From positions 2,562,001-2,626,000 of the forward strand of contig JAJTWR010000044.1 of assembly GCA_021613335.1 (NCBI GenBank): a stretch of DNA of 64,000 nucleotides, in the 5' to 3' direction. Shown here in pieces: positions 23,079-34,373 of the stretch; within the stretch, counting starts at the first letter, position 1; each line of letters starts with the position of its first letter. The position numbers and the translations under genes are program-made. The stretch comes from Whitmania pigra (Eukaryota > Annelida > Clitellata > Hirudinida > Haemopidae). The notes under the pieces are model-generated. The model was not told the DNA's origin. It did no database searches and saw nothing but the letters and a program-made list of their open reading frames with translations.

Positions 23079-23150
23079 GCCCGCATGGCCTAACGGTTAA
23101 AGCTGCGCCTCTCACGATGGCAGCACGGGGTTCAAGCCCCGCTGCGGGTG
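23079..23150 (+). repeat. tRNA-derived SINE head or tRNA pseudogene
   Basis: The ends pair as a 7-bp acceptor stem (GCCCGCA with TGCGGGT). An A box (TGGCCTAACGG at 23086-23096) and a B box (GGTTCAAGCCC at 23129-23139) are present. The anticodon stem cannot form around CTCTCAC, one D-stem pair is mismatched and the T loop has six nucleotides, so it is not a working tRNA. A second copy with the same broken anticodon arm is at 31850-31906 (minus), which points to a SINE family rather than a decayed tRNA gene. Confidence 0.6.
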
Positions 23151-24190
23151 CACCGTCCTAATCATCTAGATATGCAACGGACGTTAATAAAACATTACTT
23201 TTTATCTTTCAGCAAACAATTGATAAAAAAGAGATTCGACGATAGCGCTGACGTGTTCATTGTTTCTGAAAGATGACGTTGTAAGACCATTTATATTAAG
23301 TGTATTACCAATATTTTATTTGTAATCCACAGCACAAATAATTGCGCTTTGTGTCGGATCTTTTTATATAAAGAGATAATAATTAATATAATATGATTAG
23401 TATTTAGTAGATATTATTGATTCGCTTTAATTTGAATAAAAAAAGGTTCTTGCAATTTTTAATCGGCCTCTGGGAATCTAGAATCACTCTTTTAAAACAA
23501 ATACTTATTATTTCATTTGAGGTTACGATCAAACTGTTATCGCATATATAACTTTCAGTAACTTATTTTAGTTGTCGCCTTGTTTGGCATAAACCATCAA
23601 AATAAAAACAAATTAGCTTTCTAACTCTATTTTTATTGAATTCAGATTAAGTTTTGTATGACTCTTTCTAGCCGCACTCAAAAAGACTTTCAATTACTGA
23701 ATACCAGAATACTGTTTGCCGTTATTTTGCCAGCAAGCAATCCCTACAGCAGGGGTATTCAATTACATCTTAGTCAACTTTTTTGTGCCAGGTGACCGAG
23801 AGACATAATTTTGAAGCTGAATTTTTGAAGTCGTTTAACAGCTTGGCATGCACATCAAATCACCAGTTACTTGCATACAAATTGCTTTTTAATTTATTAC
23901 TTAATTTAACAGATATTTTTCATTTAACGAAGCGAGTGTAACCCTAATCTCTTTTGATTAGGCTTGGCGCATCTTCACACCCAGGAAATAATTTTATTAC
24001 AAGGCTCATAAATAGTGGTATTTCAGTTAGAGTTTGAGTTACCGTTAGTACTTTCCAGTTGCAGTTAAAGTTAACTTCAGACAGTCTTTCCAGTTATCAG
24101 TTACAAATTTTCAATGTGACCAGTTTTTATTTGTGTGCTTATGTAGTTTAGTTTTTCTTATTACTCCGCTTTGAAGCTTCGACAGGGATC
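23151..24190. other. AT-rich spacer
   Basis: No reading frame or transposon terminus that I can support. It may include the body of a SINE following the tRNA-like head, but no second full-length copy is available for comparison. Confidence 0.45.
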
Positions 24191-26760
24191 CTCAGGAGTT
24201 TCCCCCGTCTTCAAACGCTTCAGCCCTTTGAATCTCCTTACATTTACGGGGGCGGGCATTATATTTATTTATAATTACAACAATAACATCATGATATTTA
24301 TTATAGAAATAGAGAATGTCGATCGCCTCTACCCCAGTTGCCTACAGCAGTCATGAAAGTTCTCAGTGGCTTCTTCACACAGTGTATTCAATATACGTAA
24401 ACTGGGCCTTGTAATTTCTTTGTAGCGGCAGCCGGAGATAGAAAAAAGCGAGACTCGACCACGGGCCTTTGCGCGACCGCGTTTTGGGTCGTTTCTCCGG
24501 ACAATACCGCGTCTCTCGGCCAATGATTTGGCGCTGTCGTTCGGTGGATCATTCACACCAGAAACAGACGGCTTTCCTGAAGTGGCCTCTTAAGACTTCT
24601 CCTGGCTCTTCATGTGCCAGACCCAGAATGATGCCGCTTCTGCGGTCTCAGACATCTAGTCTTTGTTCTCTCTCGACTAGACCATCCAAACTTGGCGAGG
24701 AAAGCTTAAGTCGACCTGCCGACCACGCCTCTTGTGCCAACCTCGATAGGGAAGAGGTTTTTCCGATATCCTTTCGCTTCCAGGTCCATCGACAGATTTG
24801 CATACTTATCCATTTTGAGCACGTTGCTGCATTTAAACCTGTTTTTTCACGGCACTGTCAGCTCCACCAGAATGATGGCATCCGTCGAAGGCGACACGAG
24901 CACCAAATCTGGCTTCTTGCCACTTTCTATCAGCCCCTGGGGTAGTGCCTCATCTCTTCTAAGTCGGCTGCGACAGTCCAGTCGTTTGCCTCTGCAAGAA
25001 TGTCTCGCCTGGGAGTTTGACATATCTTTTGCAGAGGCGTGCGAAGCCCTCGCGAAAGAAATAAATCTTTCGATACTTTGCAATCGTGCGCTTTAGAGAC
25101 TGCTGCTTTTGCTGTCTCATACATTTCATTCCACTATCCCACCTTTTCGACGCATCCTACAAAGATCATAAATTGCCCCAGGACTGGAAAGTCGCCCTGG
25201 TAACACCCATCCACAAGAAAATTTAGACATCATCTACTTGGACTTCCGTAAGGCCTTTGACTCTGTCTCTCACACAAAACTAATGCTCAAAATACGCACA
25301 TATGGTGTAAATGACAATATGAAAGGATGGCTTGAGGATTTTCTATACTTGAGGTCACAAAAAGTGAGCATCAATGGATGTATCTCAGAAGAGGTTGCTG
25401 TCACTAGCGGAGTTCCTCAGGGGAGTGTTCTCGGGCCAACCCTATTTTTGCTATATATAAACGACCTTCCCGAAATATTCAAAAGCTCCGACACCATTTG
25501 TATGCTCTTTGCTGACGATGTAAAACTTTACAACACTTCTTCTCTCCAGTTGCAACGATCTCTTGACAAAATAGTAGAATGGAGTGAGAGATGGCAATTA
25601 CAGCTTGCTCCCGACAAATGTCAGATACTCTCGCTGATTGGTTACAACAAAAATTTCAACCCATGTGAATATTGGATCAATAACCACAGACTGTCGAGAG
25701 TTGGCACGATCCGAGATCTGGGAGTGCTTATTGATTCCTCCCTCAAATTCGTCCATCACATCGACAACATCACCAGGAAAGCAGCCATAATATCCAAATT
25801 GATTCTTGCACCCAGATATCCTTAAAAAAGCATTTTGTACTTACGTTAGACCAATATTGGAATACAGCTCTCCCGTTTGGAATCCTCATAAAAAACTACT
25901 CATTGACAGAATAGAGAAAATTCAAAAAAGGTACACAAAGGCCATCCCACACTTGCCCATTATCCATATCTACAAAGACTAAAGACACTTAAACTACCAA
26001 CATTGGAAAAGCGTCGACTACTGGCCGATCTCACTCTCTGTTACAAGCTACAAAATGGCTTTATCCACAGCAACATTTCCAATACTCTTATTAGATCAAC
26101 TTACACTAGGACCAGAGGCCATAACCACAAACTCAGGACAAGAAAATCCCGATGTGAAATATCCAAACACTTTTTCTCTAACCGCATTGTCCGATCCTGG
26201 AACTCCCTGCCAGCTCCTATCGTCAATTTCTCAACAACAAACCGATTTAATTATGAAATCTGTAAACTAAATCTTAATCCCTACCTCAGATTCCAAGAAC
26301 TTTGAAAATTTATTACCTCCTATTAAACTTTTTCTCCTCGCTTTCGATTTCTCAAACCAGACCTGCCCGAGCGGTGATGAACTTAGTTTTCGCGTTTAAG
26401 TTTATTTTTCGATCGTGTTAGAGGCTTCGGCCCTTCGTTCGTGTCTTTAAATAAAAAAAAAATTCTCGAATGATCTGGTTATGTTGCCATTTGTACCGAC
26501 CGTTGGCAAGGGCATACGTGCAATTGCTGAGCACGTGATGCAGTGTCTCGTTTCCGCCGCAGAGCCGGCATTCGGTGTCTTCCACCAAACCCCACTTCAG
26601 TAGATTGGCCATGGAGGGCAACTGGTCGTATACCGACCTTATCGCGTAGGCAAATCGGTGCAGGGACATCTTCCACATATCGCTCTAGGCAAGGGATTTT
26701 TGCATCACCTCTTCCCACGTTGTCCACTCACTCTGCTGTGACTGCTGAACCGCCCTCGTG
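24191..26760 (-). mobile_element. RLE-type non-LTR retrotransposon, copy 2, split by a CR1-like insertion
   Basis: The minus strand encodes the CCHC region at 26678-26470 (CRLCGGNETLHHVLSNC then YALANGRYKWQHNQIIRE). After a 1.3-kb interruption come the segment MYETAKAAVSKAHDC and the endonuclease (TPRRDILAEANDWTVAADLE, KKPDLVLVSPSTDAIILVEL) down to about 24830. The 3' region shares blocks with copy 1. The upstream RT is absent, so this copy is 5'-truncated. It belongs to the same family as the copies at 1366-4290 and 31389-31661. Confidence 0.75.
25133..26461 (+). mobile_element. CR1/Jockey-like non-LTR retrotransposon, 5'-truncated, nested
   Basis: Coding sense begins at about 25139 (HLFDASYKDHKLPQDWKVAL, VTPIHKK). 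It then jumps to NLDIIYLDFRKAFDSVSH, so an internal stretch of RT is deleted at about 25217. RT motifs present: YLDFRKAFDSV (A), TSGVPQGSVLGP (B), CMLFADDVKLY (C, catalytic pair intact), RDLGVLIDSSLKF (thumb). Frame changes follow at about 25825 and 25980. The C-terminus 26003-26305 contains SKHFFSNRIVRSWNSLPAPI, typical of CR1/RTE-like tails. The element ends in an A-rich tail (26449-26462). It splits RLE copy 2; ATTC on both sides is a minimal target duplication. Confidence 0.8.
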
Positions 26761-28182
26761 ACTCGGTATTGTTCCACTTTTTGTGGTAAATGGTCATATC
26801 ATAAAAGTTTTGTCTCTGCACAATCTGTCATTTACTTATTGTAGTTATTGTACAAAAATGTTCGACCAGAGTGGTAAATTGTTGAAATAATTTAAATAAA
26901 TTTTAAATTGAAATAGATTTAATTAATGTAATTTACAAATATTTAAAAAAATAATTTGAAATGGATTTAATTATTTTTTTCTTATATTTTCAAGATCACC
27001 CCATAAATCCTTCATTGTGACATCTCATAAAATGTAGTTGAATACCTCTGCTGTGAAGTTGTTTACATGTTTTTTTACAAGGTCCTATTTGCGAATTTGT
27101 ACAAAAAACATAGACATCATACCTTCTAGATATTAAACCCACTTTCGCACCGTCGTTAACCTGTAGCTTATGCATATGTAATTCATCTCATTACTCTACT
27201 TAAATAAGTCCCGTGAATCAGTAAATTTCTGTGATTCATTTTTATTTATTTATTTTATTAAACATCAGACTGAAGGGTCGTTGAAACCACTAACGCAAGT
27301 CTACAATTTACACGCATAAAGCTCCGAATGGCAAGAATAATCAGGTATATGCTAAGAAACTATCAAAATCAAAGTCATGCATTAGCGTATCTGAAACGAG
27401 AAATTGTTTTTAAGTTAATGATTTCGTTTAGCAATGTTCCAAAATTCCATGGTTTTTTGCGATCATATTGCAGATAGAATAGTTGGCAATGTCTGTTAAG
27501 AATTTACTGCATCAAAGCTTGAAACTGTGCCCTCTCGTGCCTGGGTAACCCTGGACGAGTTGCAGATGCTTCAGGAGGGAGTCCAAAGCCATTTTGTTTA
27601 GGTGAAGCAAAATGTTGTCAGCCATGGGGCGTCATTTCTCCAGGGTCATAAGTTTAAGATGACTTGGCTTTCCATGTAGGGTTATTTAGCAACAGAAGGT
27701 ATTGATTAGGTAAATAATTTTTGGATTTTTTAAACTTTATCAATTGGGTATTTGAGATGAGGGTTTCATACTGGTGATCAATATCTAAGATTTGGTCTGA
27801 CGTAAGTGCAAAAGGCAAGCTTTAACTCCTGGAAGAAAGATGCCCTTGTCATCCATGAAACTGTTGCAGCTTTATGAGTGATTGCTATTGTTACGTGGGT
27901 TGCAAACTTTAAGCCTTGGTCCATCATGATCCCGAGATTTAATTACATGAAAGAGAAAATTTTGTGAAATTACTAATTTTCTTAACAATTTTTTTTTATT
28001 CAATACACTTTTAAGTCTAATGCTGTGTTTGGAAAGGTATTGGAACAAATTATACCACAATAAATACAAATTCTGTGTTCTATGTTAATTAGAGCAGACG
28101 GCACACGTGTTAAATATGGCTTGGGGTAGTCGGAGGGGTTTGTCGGTCCAACAGGTTCCGTCGCAAAGGTCCAGGTGGAGCT
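26761..28182. other. AT-rich spacer upstream of MEIOB
   Basis: No gene seen. A TTTA-rich run at 27240-27262 may be the tail of a retroelement. From about 28107 base composition becomes more balanced, which may reflect the MEIOB promoter or 5' exon. Confidence 0.4.
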
Positions 28183-28335
28183 ATGTCGGAGACACTTTCG
28201 AGGAAATGTTGTGTTGCACAAAGCAACCACAAGTTGTGGGCATTGCTAATCTTTCCATCGGCATGTCGAAACCCGTACGTTCCAAGTGCCACATTTTATG
28301 TAATATTTTTGCACGTTCAAACTTTCTCATTTCAG

Positions 28336-31153
28336 AGTGTTGCGGGTATTATTATTCAAAAAGGCAGGCTAAAGCAATTTATTAGCAAAAAAGGTTATTC
28401 CTGAAACTTGATTCAAAATTATTTTGTTAAATCACATATCATTTAACAGACAATATGCAGAAGTGTGTTATTGATATTGCTATTCGAGATTCTCTTCAAG
28501 ATTCTGTAAATATTTCTTGCTGGGGACATGCACAATTTGTTGAATTTATTGATACATTTCACGTTGGAGATATAGGTTAGAAAATGTACTTGCAGTTATG
28601 TTAATCTATTGAAGTCAAATTGAATAAAACCAAATGTGTTTTATAGAAACATTGGTTTATTGATTTTATGTTTCAATGCCATTTGGTTTTGCCTTTGAAT
28701 GATTTTATATAACATTTATGCTTAAAAAAAGAGGGATAATCTTTAATAAGCTAATAAGCATTAGAATAAATATTCGCTTTCCCAATTAAGTTTGGAGGTG
28801 CTTTGGTTAATGCAGATCATTTAAGTATTAGGACATACACTTCTCAATTGTCAAGGTTGAATGTATTGAGATTTGCAAATATATATGGCTTTTAAGAGCC
28901 TCATGCAATGGCGTTGTTTGTGGTAAGTGCAACTTATCTTCATCTAAAAAAGAGAGTTTCTAGGAGGGATTTGTATATTAATTATTAGACTATTTGTAAA
29001 TATTTAGGGTCTGGGTACTAATTGTACTAGAAGATTTTGACTAGAACAATATTGTTTCATTTTTAATAAAATTATCAGTTGTGATTGACAATGCCATGGT
29101 GCAACCTAAGCCTTCCGATGGTAGCCATGAAAGATTTAAGCCATTTACAACAAGGTTAGACCCCTTTTGAAAAGTTTTAATATATGTAGACATTTATCTG
29201 GAATGCAGCCCCCTTTTCCTGAACTTGTATGAGTCAAGAGGGACAATAAAGGCCTCTAAAGAGAATTATGATTTTTATCAAGATCTCTTGAAACTTCCTA
29301 TCAAGGCTCAGAATAACTGCTACACAATCTTTGATCTTAATAGTCATAGTAAAGATTTACTAGGGCAACACATATCTGTTCTTGCTGTGGTGAAACAGGT
29401 AATAAATTTAGTGATAATGTGATTGCGTGAGATTGGAGTTGAGGCCTTACAACGTTATTGTTATTTATTATGATCATTACAAAAATTACATTACAAAACA
29501 ATGTTGTAACACTTTTTTGGAATTATTTATACAAATGGAAATATGCAGTGAAATGAAATATTTCTTGATTAGAATCTGCCACTTGGATTTTTAGATTTGG
29601 GAGCCAACAAGTGTCACTACAAAAAGTGGTCAGGAACTCAGGAAGAGAGAAGTAAAACTTTTTGATGACACTGCACCAGATTTGAGTTTTACAATGTAAT
29701 TCTTGCTTATCTTGCTAATTTATTCTAAAGTGTAACTAGTTCAAGCAACTTATATTTTTAAACAGTTGGAATGGAGAATGGATTTATCAGTCCTCTCAAT
29801 GGGTGCCAAAGAATTCAAGTCATTAGAATTCAGTATTCATTTTACTATATATTAATATATTTTATAATATATATGAAATATTTGTATTCGAGAATTAGAG
29901 TTCTAGTCACTAGAAGTATAAATTATTATTTAACCTCTTGTAGTTATCTATGTCTCTGATGTGAAGGTATCATATGACAACTTCAGAAAGAGAATTGTTA
30001 TCATGGCTACTGATCGAACTGTCATTACTCTTCAGCCAAGTGTGTTGATAAATAAAGTATTTTATAATTTGCATGTCCCAAAAGTCACCCCTAATTGGGC
30101 TGAAAGCAATAAAATTAATCATTGATTAATGGTGATTTTGATTTTTTTATTTTCATTACTGGTTGCATTTCTTTAATAACTTTAATGCTTGCAATGCATA
30201 AGCTTAAGTTATTTCAGAAATGAGGGAAGCTTTTCTACTGGCAAGATTTGCTGAGACAGTTGACTTTGACCAAATGCTCTTTGACGATAATAGCTGGGAA
30301 ATTGAGCTCGATCCATTTTCATGTAAGTTTTATGTTGTTTATTGCTTGCTCTCAACAGCTCAAAAGTCAAATTTTGTGAATAGTGGAATGCATCAAGGAA
30401 GAAATGTGTGTGAGAGACGTTAAGATCATGAGGGAATGTCCAGGAGATGAAATGTATTGCATAATATGGGCTGTCTTAACATATTTCAACATTGATGATC
30501 CTTCATCTGCCATAATCTCCCATATGTGGTCAGTTGAATATTCTTGGCTTTTGTCTGATTTATCATATCTAATAAACTATTTTTAAACATATTCATTAAT
30601 GTCATATTTAAGGATATGATGACATCATTTTAGTTCTTGCTGTCATAAGCCCATGTCTAAAGACGGAAATTTTTGTGGCTGCAGCAAGCTTAGCTCAGAC
30701 CAGAGGCTTCTTCCACAAGATCATATAGTGTCTTTCTATAATTTGAAAGTCTCTCTGACAGATGAAACTGGAACACTTGACAATTGCATTCTCTCTACCA
30801 CAGTTGCAGAAAAAATGATAGGAGAAACAGTGGGTTAAATCAACATCAACACCAAATTTAATGATTAAGCATCATTTTTGTCCCAGGCAGATAAGTTTGG
30901 TGCACTAAATGAACAGGCTAGAGAGCATCTGAAATGGAAGCATGTACTGGAGAGATATAAAGCAGTGATCCAAGTGAGCCTACTTTGCTGATCTCAAGAG
31001 TTTGAGCACTAAACAAAATTATTTTGAATCCAGTTGATCCAATCAACTCAGCCTGATGGCAAAAGGAAGATAAGGGTCTTATCTCTGGAGATGCTGCAAT
31101 CAGATCATCTTTTTGAAAAGTTTGTAAGCTACCAGAAAAGACGCAAGACTTGA
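28336..31153 (+). CDS. MEIOB: MEIOB, meiosis-specific OB-fold ssDNA-binding protein (start unresolved)
   Basis: MEIOB binds ssDNA with SPATA22 during meiotic recombination. Exons: 28336-28393, 28450-28575, 29079-29154, 29209-29398, 29595-29695, 29766-29818, 29944-30039, 30218-30322, 30384-30525, 30634-30829, 30887-30973, 31034-31153. Total 1350 nt in continuous phase, 449 residues plus TGA. Landmarks: VAGIIIQKGRLKQF (N-terminal strand), VIDIAIRDSLQDSVNISCWG (first OB fold), ISVLAVVKQ then TSGQ-type KSGQELRKREVKLFDDTAP (central RPA1-like OB fold), VPKNSIIYVSDVKVSYDNFR, LTYFNIDDPS, and SFYNLKVSLTDETGTLDNC (C-terminal OB fold). The zinc-ribbon region reads SCCHKPMSKDGNFCGCSK, a variant Cys spacing. 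Exon 1 has no ATG in this model; an in-frame ATG at 28183 without a splice, or an upstream exon, could supply the start. Confidence 0.9.
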
Positions 31154-31388
31154 CAACATGTCAAATTCCATTTACTCTCCATTACAAAATTTATTCATCA
31201 ATCAATTCAAGCCTCCAATAACATTTCAAGGATTACAATTATTTATTGAAATGGTAAAACTGTACGAGACGGACAAATCTTTTTAATATGAATAAGAATC
31301 CTGCTTGTTTTGTTTTTTTTTGTTGTTGGTTATCGTTTTTTGGATGTTGTCTCCAAAGTAAAAATTACAAAAGATAGTCAAAGTGGGG

Positions 31389-31661
31389 TCATGCTCCAAA
31401 CTTCCTTCTATGTGGTGGCTCTCTGTAGATTCTCATCCCAAGTAGTCTCTGTGGAGCCTGTTGACTTAACATCCACTGTGTCCTTATCTTGCCGAACTTG
31501 AATTCCTCAATAATAAGTCGTAACGGCAGTCTAAGCTTGGAATTCCTGTTGTGCATCGCGACAGACGTCAGGTCCGGCGGCAGGCCAAACGACCTTCTGG
31601 AAAATCGGTCTTTTGCCCTCGAAACAATTTGAAGAGGGGAAGTTGTTGATATTTCAATCAC
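31389..31661 (-). pseudogene. RLE-type non-LTR element fragment, copy 3
   Basis: The minus-strand frame contains RFSRRSFGLPPDLTSVAMHN and SKLRLPLRLIIEEFKFGKIR then TQWML. This aligns with the RT-to-CCHC connecting region of copy 1 at about 2800-2650 (SWLGLPPGLSSVAL, SKLRLPLRSL, SKIRTQWML). No RT or endonuclease flanks it, so it is a short relic. Confidence 0.72.
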
Positions 31662-31669
31662 AAGAACTT

Positions 31670-31740
31670 CTGATATGATATGAAATAATATAATAAATGT
31701 GATATGATATAATATAATATAACATAATATAATATGTATT
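31670..31740. repeat. Simple AT-rich GATAT/AATAT repeat
   Basis: Irregular tandem 'gatatgatataatataat' sequence. It gives poly-Tyr/Ile/Ser frames that are not genes. Confidence 0.7.
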
Positions 31741-31844
31741 GCTGCGGCAGGCTACATCATAAAAATAAACATGTAAAATCGTAATATGGACAAGTTTATT
31801 GAGAAAAAGCAAAAAAGTCTGGAGCCAAACTATACAAAAACTGA

Positions 31845-31912
31845 TGAGGCCAAGCGGGAGAATTGAATCCATGTTTCCATCGTGAGAGGCGCAGCCTTAA
31901 CCATTATTTTTT
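31845..31912 (-). repeat. tRNA-derived SINE head, second copy
   Basis: On the minus strand this reads TAATGGTTAAGGCTGCGCC then TCTCACGATGG, matching the copy at 23090-23120 across the A-box side and the anticodon region, followed by a B-box-like GGATTCAATTCTCC. It is directly flanked by a T-run on the plus strand (31905-31919), so the copy is 5'-truncated at an A-tract. Confidence 0.6.
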
Positions 31913-32764
31913 TTTTTTACAATGTTTATGAGTTTATTGAATCAATCGATCAATCAATCAAACAAACAAGCCGTTATATATATAGAAACAAAACAAAAAG
32001 TGAAAGCGAATAAATTCAAATAAACCCAAAGCGCCAATCTTAAGGAAGCACGCACTTCCGCTGTCGGACTGACCATGAAAGTAGTCATATACAAAATCAT
32101 AAGCTATACACATCCACACAGTAAATATTGTTTGTACGACATTTTGAATAGTAAATAAAGTAATTTGAAAGGGTGTGTGTTTAACTGAGTTAGATCCTTG
32201 ATAGATTTTATCGTTACTGAGCGTCAACCGAAAGTTTTTTAATAAAACTAATTTACATGTCACTCTGCACATGTTGAGAGAATATAATAGTATAGTTTTC
32301 ATTGAACATTTATTCCATATCGCCATACAGCAATGCTTACAAACATGGAACTGCTGTGATGAATAACGCTTTGCAAAAAGGTTGGGTTTTATTGAAGTTA
32401 TTTGTTTTAAAACAAATAAATGCTAATATTTTGTACATATTTAACTAAAAATGATATTTTCCAACGCTTATTTATAAATTAATGTTTATTAGTACAGTTC
32501 TAGAAAAAATGTTACGACAGTCCCCATTTTTTGTAATAACTTAAGTTTAAATTATCGTACGAAACTCAAATTTAGAAGAATTGTGTAATATACTTAAAGA
32601 ACATAACTCGTATATATTTTTTTCACTTTGATCAAGTATTAAGCGCAAATTCCTCAAAAATCCATTTTTTTGCATAGAAATATTGTTACGACAGATTACA
32701 AATAAACTCAGGAATTTCAGTATTTTGGCCAAAAAGTTTATTTAAAATTAAAAGAAATAATGTT

Positions 32765-33979
32765 TCAATAAGATGTCATTCCTCCTTTTTTAGAAATAAC
32801 ATCTATGCACTTATTTTTCATGGAGAAAATCAGTGTTTTGATGATGTTTTCATCCAAATTTCTCCAGGCACTCCAAATCGCTTCTTTCAAATAATTTTCT
32901 GTGTTATGTTGCTGTCCATTGCCATAAACTGATCTTAAAAGAAGGCCCCAGACATTTTCAATCATATTCAAGCCGGGTGAACACGCCGGCCAGTCCATCA
33001 CTTGAATGTTGGACTCCTGGAAATATGCTCTGGTTGCCTTGGAAACATGACTAGAGGCATTATCCTGCTGAAATTCATGTTGTTTTGTTTCAGCAAAAGG
33101 AAGGAGATGATCCTTGTGATAAAATAAAACGTTGTTTAATCAACAAACCAGTAGAAGCTCAACAACACAATGGCGACTAGAGAACAAAAAGCTTAGAACT
33201 CTAAACATGAAACAAAAAAAACTATATATATCTCCACAGCATGACTAGGTCACAACTAGAGAACATTAACATAATAAAAACATTGATGTCGCTATTCCAA
33301 CATCTTGAGCATTTTGATGTACTTCTGAGAGTCCTGCCTCCCTTTCAAAATCACCAGTTCAGTCCTCCCAAATGCTGAAATTCCTCCCCAGACCATCACA
33401 GAGCCTCCTCCGTGTTTTCTGCTATAACAAACCTCTCTTTCTTTTCTGAGATCATGCCAGTAGTATTTATAGCCGTCTGGCCCGTCAAGGTTGAATTTTT
33501 TTTTCTTCTGTGAAAATTACGCGTTCCCATGTTTCGTTGTAGCTGACCATCTCTTTGGCCCAGAAGAGGCGTTTTTTCTTGTGATGGACTTTCAACGCTG
33601 GAGCTCGCTTTCGCATTTCGTATCTCTGCTGTCTACTTGAATTAAGATAATTGCAGACTGTCCTAACATGGACATCCAAATCCAGCTTATTTTTTAGCTG
33701 TTTACACGAATATTCTCCCTGAATCTGATTCAAGAGTTTTTTCGGTCTTCTGCCCTTGTACTTCTTCCCATATGAGTCTGGATCATCCAAAAAACATTTG
33801 ATGACAGTTCTTGACCTATTCAACTCATTTGCAATTTTTTTTATTGAATAGTTTGCCTTCCCCAAGGCCTTAACTTGTCCTCTTTCTCCTTCTGTCAAAC
33901 CTGCTTTCTTTCCCGTGATGAAATGAATGTAAAAGGAAGTACCCAGGGACGGGGTCGAAAAAGCTTCCGATAAAATCAA
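32765..33979 (-). pseudogene. Tc1/mariner transposase remnant
   Basis: From 33979 down: the helix-turn-helix region (LTEGERGQVKALGKANYSIK, KIANELNRSRTVIKCFLDDP), a second HTH (LKNKLDLDVHVRTVCNYLN), and the first catalytic strand RVIFTEEKK. Tc1-like proteins usually have D in the 'FsDEskF' position; here it reads FTEEK. A frame change at the A-run (33495-33503) leads to NLDGPDGYKYYWHD, KHGGGSVMVWGGIS and QKYIKMLK. After the insertion come HLLPFAETKQHEFQQDNASS (second catalytic D) and MDWPACSPGLNMIENVWG (third catalytic E). The usual SPDLN has become SPGLN. Frame change and insertion make it non-functional. Confidence 0.85.
33117..33302 (-). mobile_element. Solo LTR-like insertion within the Tc1 transposase
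   Basis: On the minus strand the 186-bp insert starts TGTTGGAATAGCGAC and ends TTTTATTTTATCA, i.e. TG...CA. It contains a TATA-like gatatatatag and an AATAAA-like attaaac. TGTTGGAATA is a common start of Ty1/copia LTRs. Flanking 5-mers on the plus strand are ccttg (33112-33116) and tcttg (33303-33307), an imperfect target duplication. The transposase sense resumes exactly at both sides (QKYIKMLK / HLLPFAE). Confidence 0.6.
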
Positions 33980-34059
33980 AACAACTTGGGCGGAATTAGA
34001 AGATTTGCGACTAATGGAGTTTTGATTTTATCGGAAGCTTTTTCGACCCCGTCCCTGGG
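33942..34059. repeat. Perfect 41-bp inverted repeat with 36-bp spacer
   Basis: The left arm (33942-33982, starting CCCAGGGACGGGGTCG) and the right arm (34019-34059, ending CGACCCCGTCCCTGGG) are exact reverse complements over 41 bp. It lies at the 5' side of the Tc1-like transposase and overlaps the apparent start of its reading frame. Confidence 0.95.
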
Positions 34060-34373
34060 GATTAAAAATACATGTTATACATATTCTGATAGATATTTTT
34101 CAGGAGAATTCAAATATGTAAGTGACTTGACTAGCGCACACAGGGATCTACCCTAAACAAATCTTCAAAGTTTTCAAGCATTAATTAAAAATAGTTCCCG
34201 ATTTTTAAATTTTTTTTGAATGCTCGTCCCTGGCACTTTGATCCTTTCTCTATTTTTTAAAACAATCCGCACATTTTTAGCTCTAGCGGTTGATTTTTAA
34301 TCGACTTTACAAAATACCCCTGAAAAGGGGCTAGAATAGGGGCAGTTATCACACTCGTTGTTTTTTTACATCT
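34060..34373. other. Spacer between inverted repeat and piggyBac fragment
   Basis: AT-rich sequence without a reading frame or transposon end that I can support. Confidence 0.45.

Larger units (their letters stand above)
32500..33980 (-). mobile_element. Tc1/mariner-like DNA transposon, inactivated
   Basis: Limits are approximate because no clean terminal inverted repeat pair was found. The transposase occupies 32765-33930 on the minus strand and is interrupted by a solo-LTR-like insertion at 33117-33302. A TGTTACGACAG-type motif near 32508-32518 and again at 32684-32694 could be part of the 3' terminal region. Confidence 0.7.

Noticed and set aside
23079..23150. Functional tRNA gene
   Set aside because: The anticodon stem does not pair, the T loop has six bases and a sister copy shares the defect.
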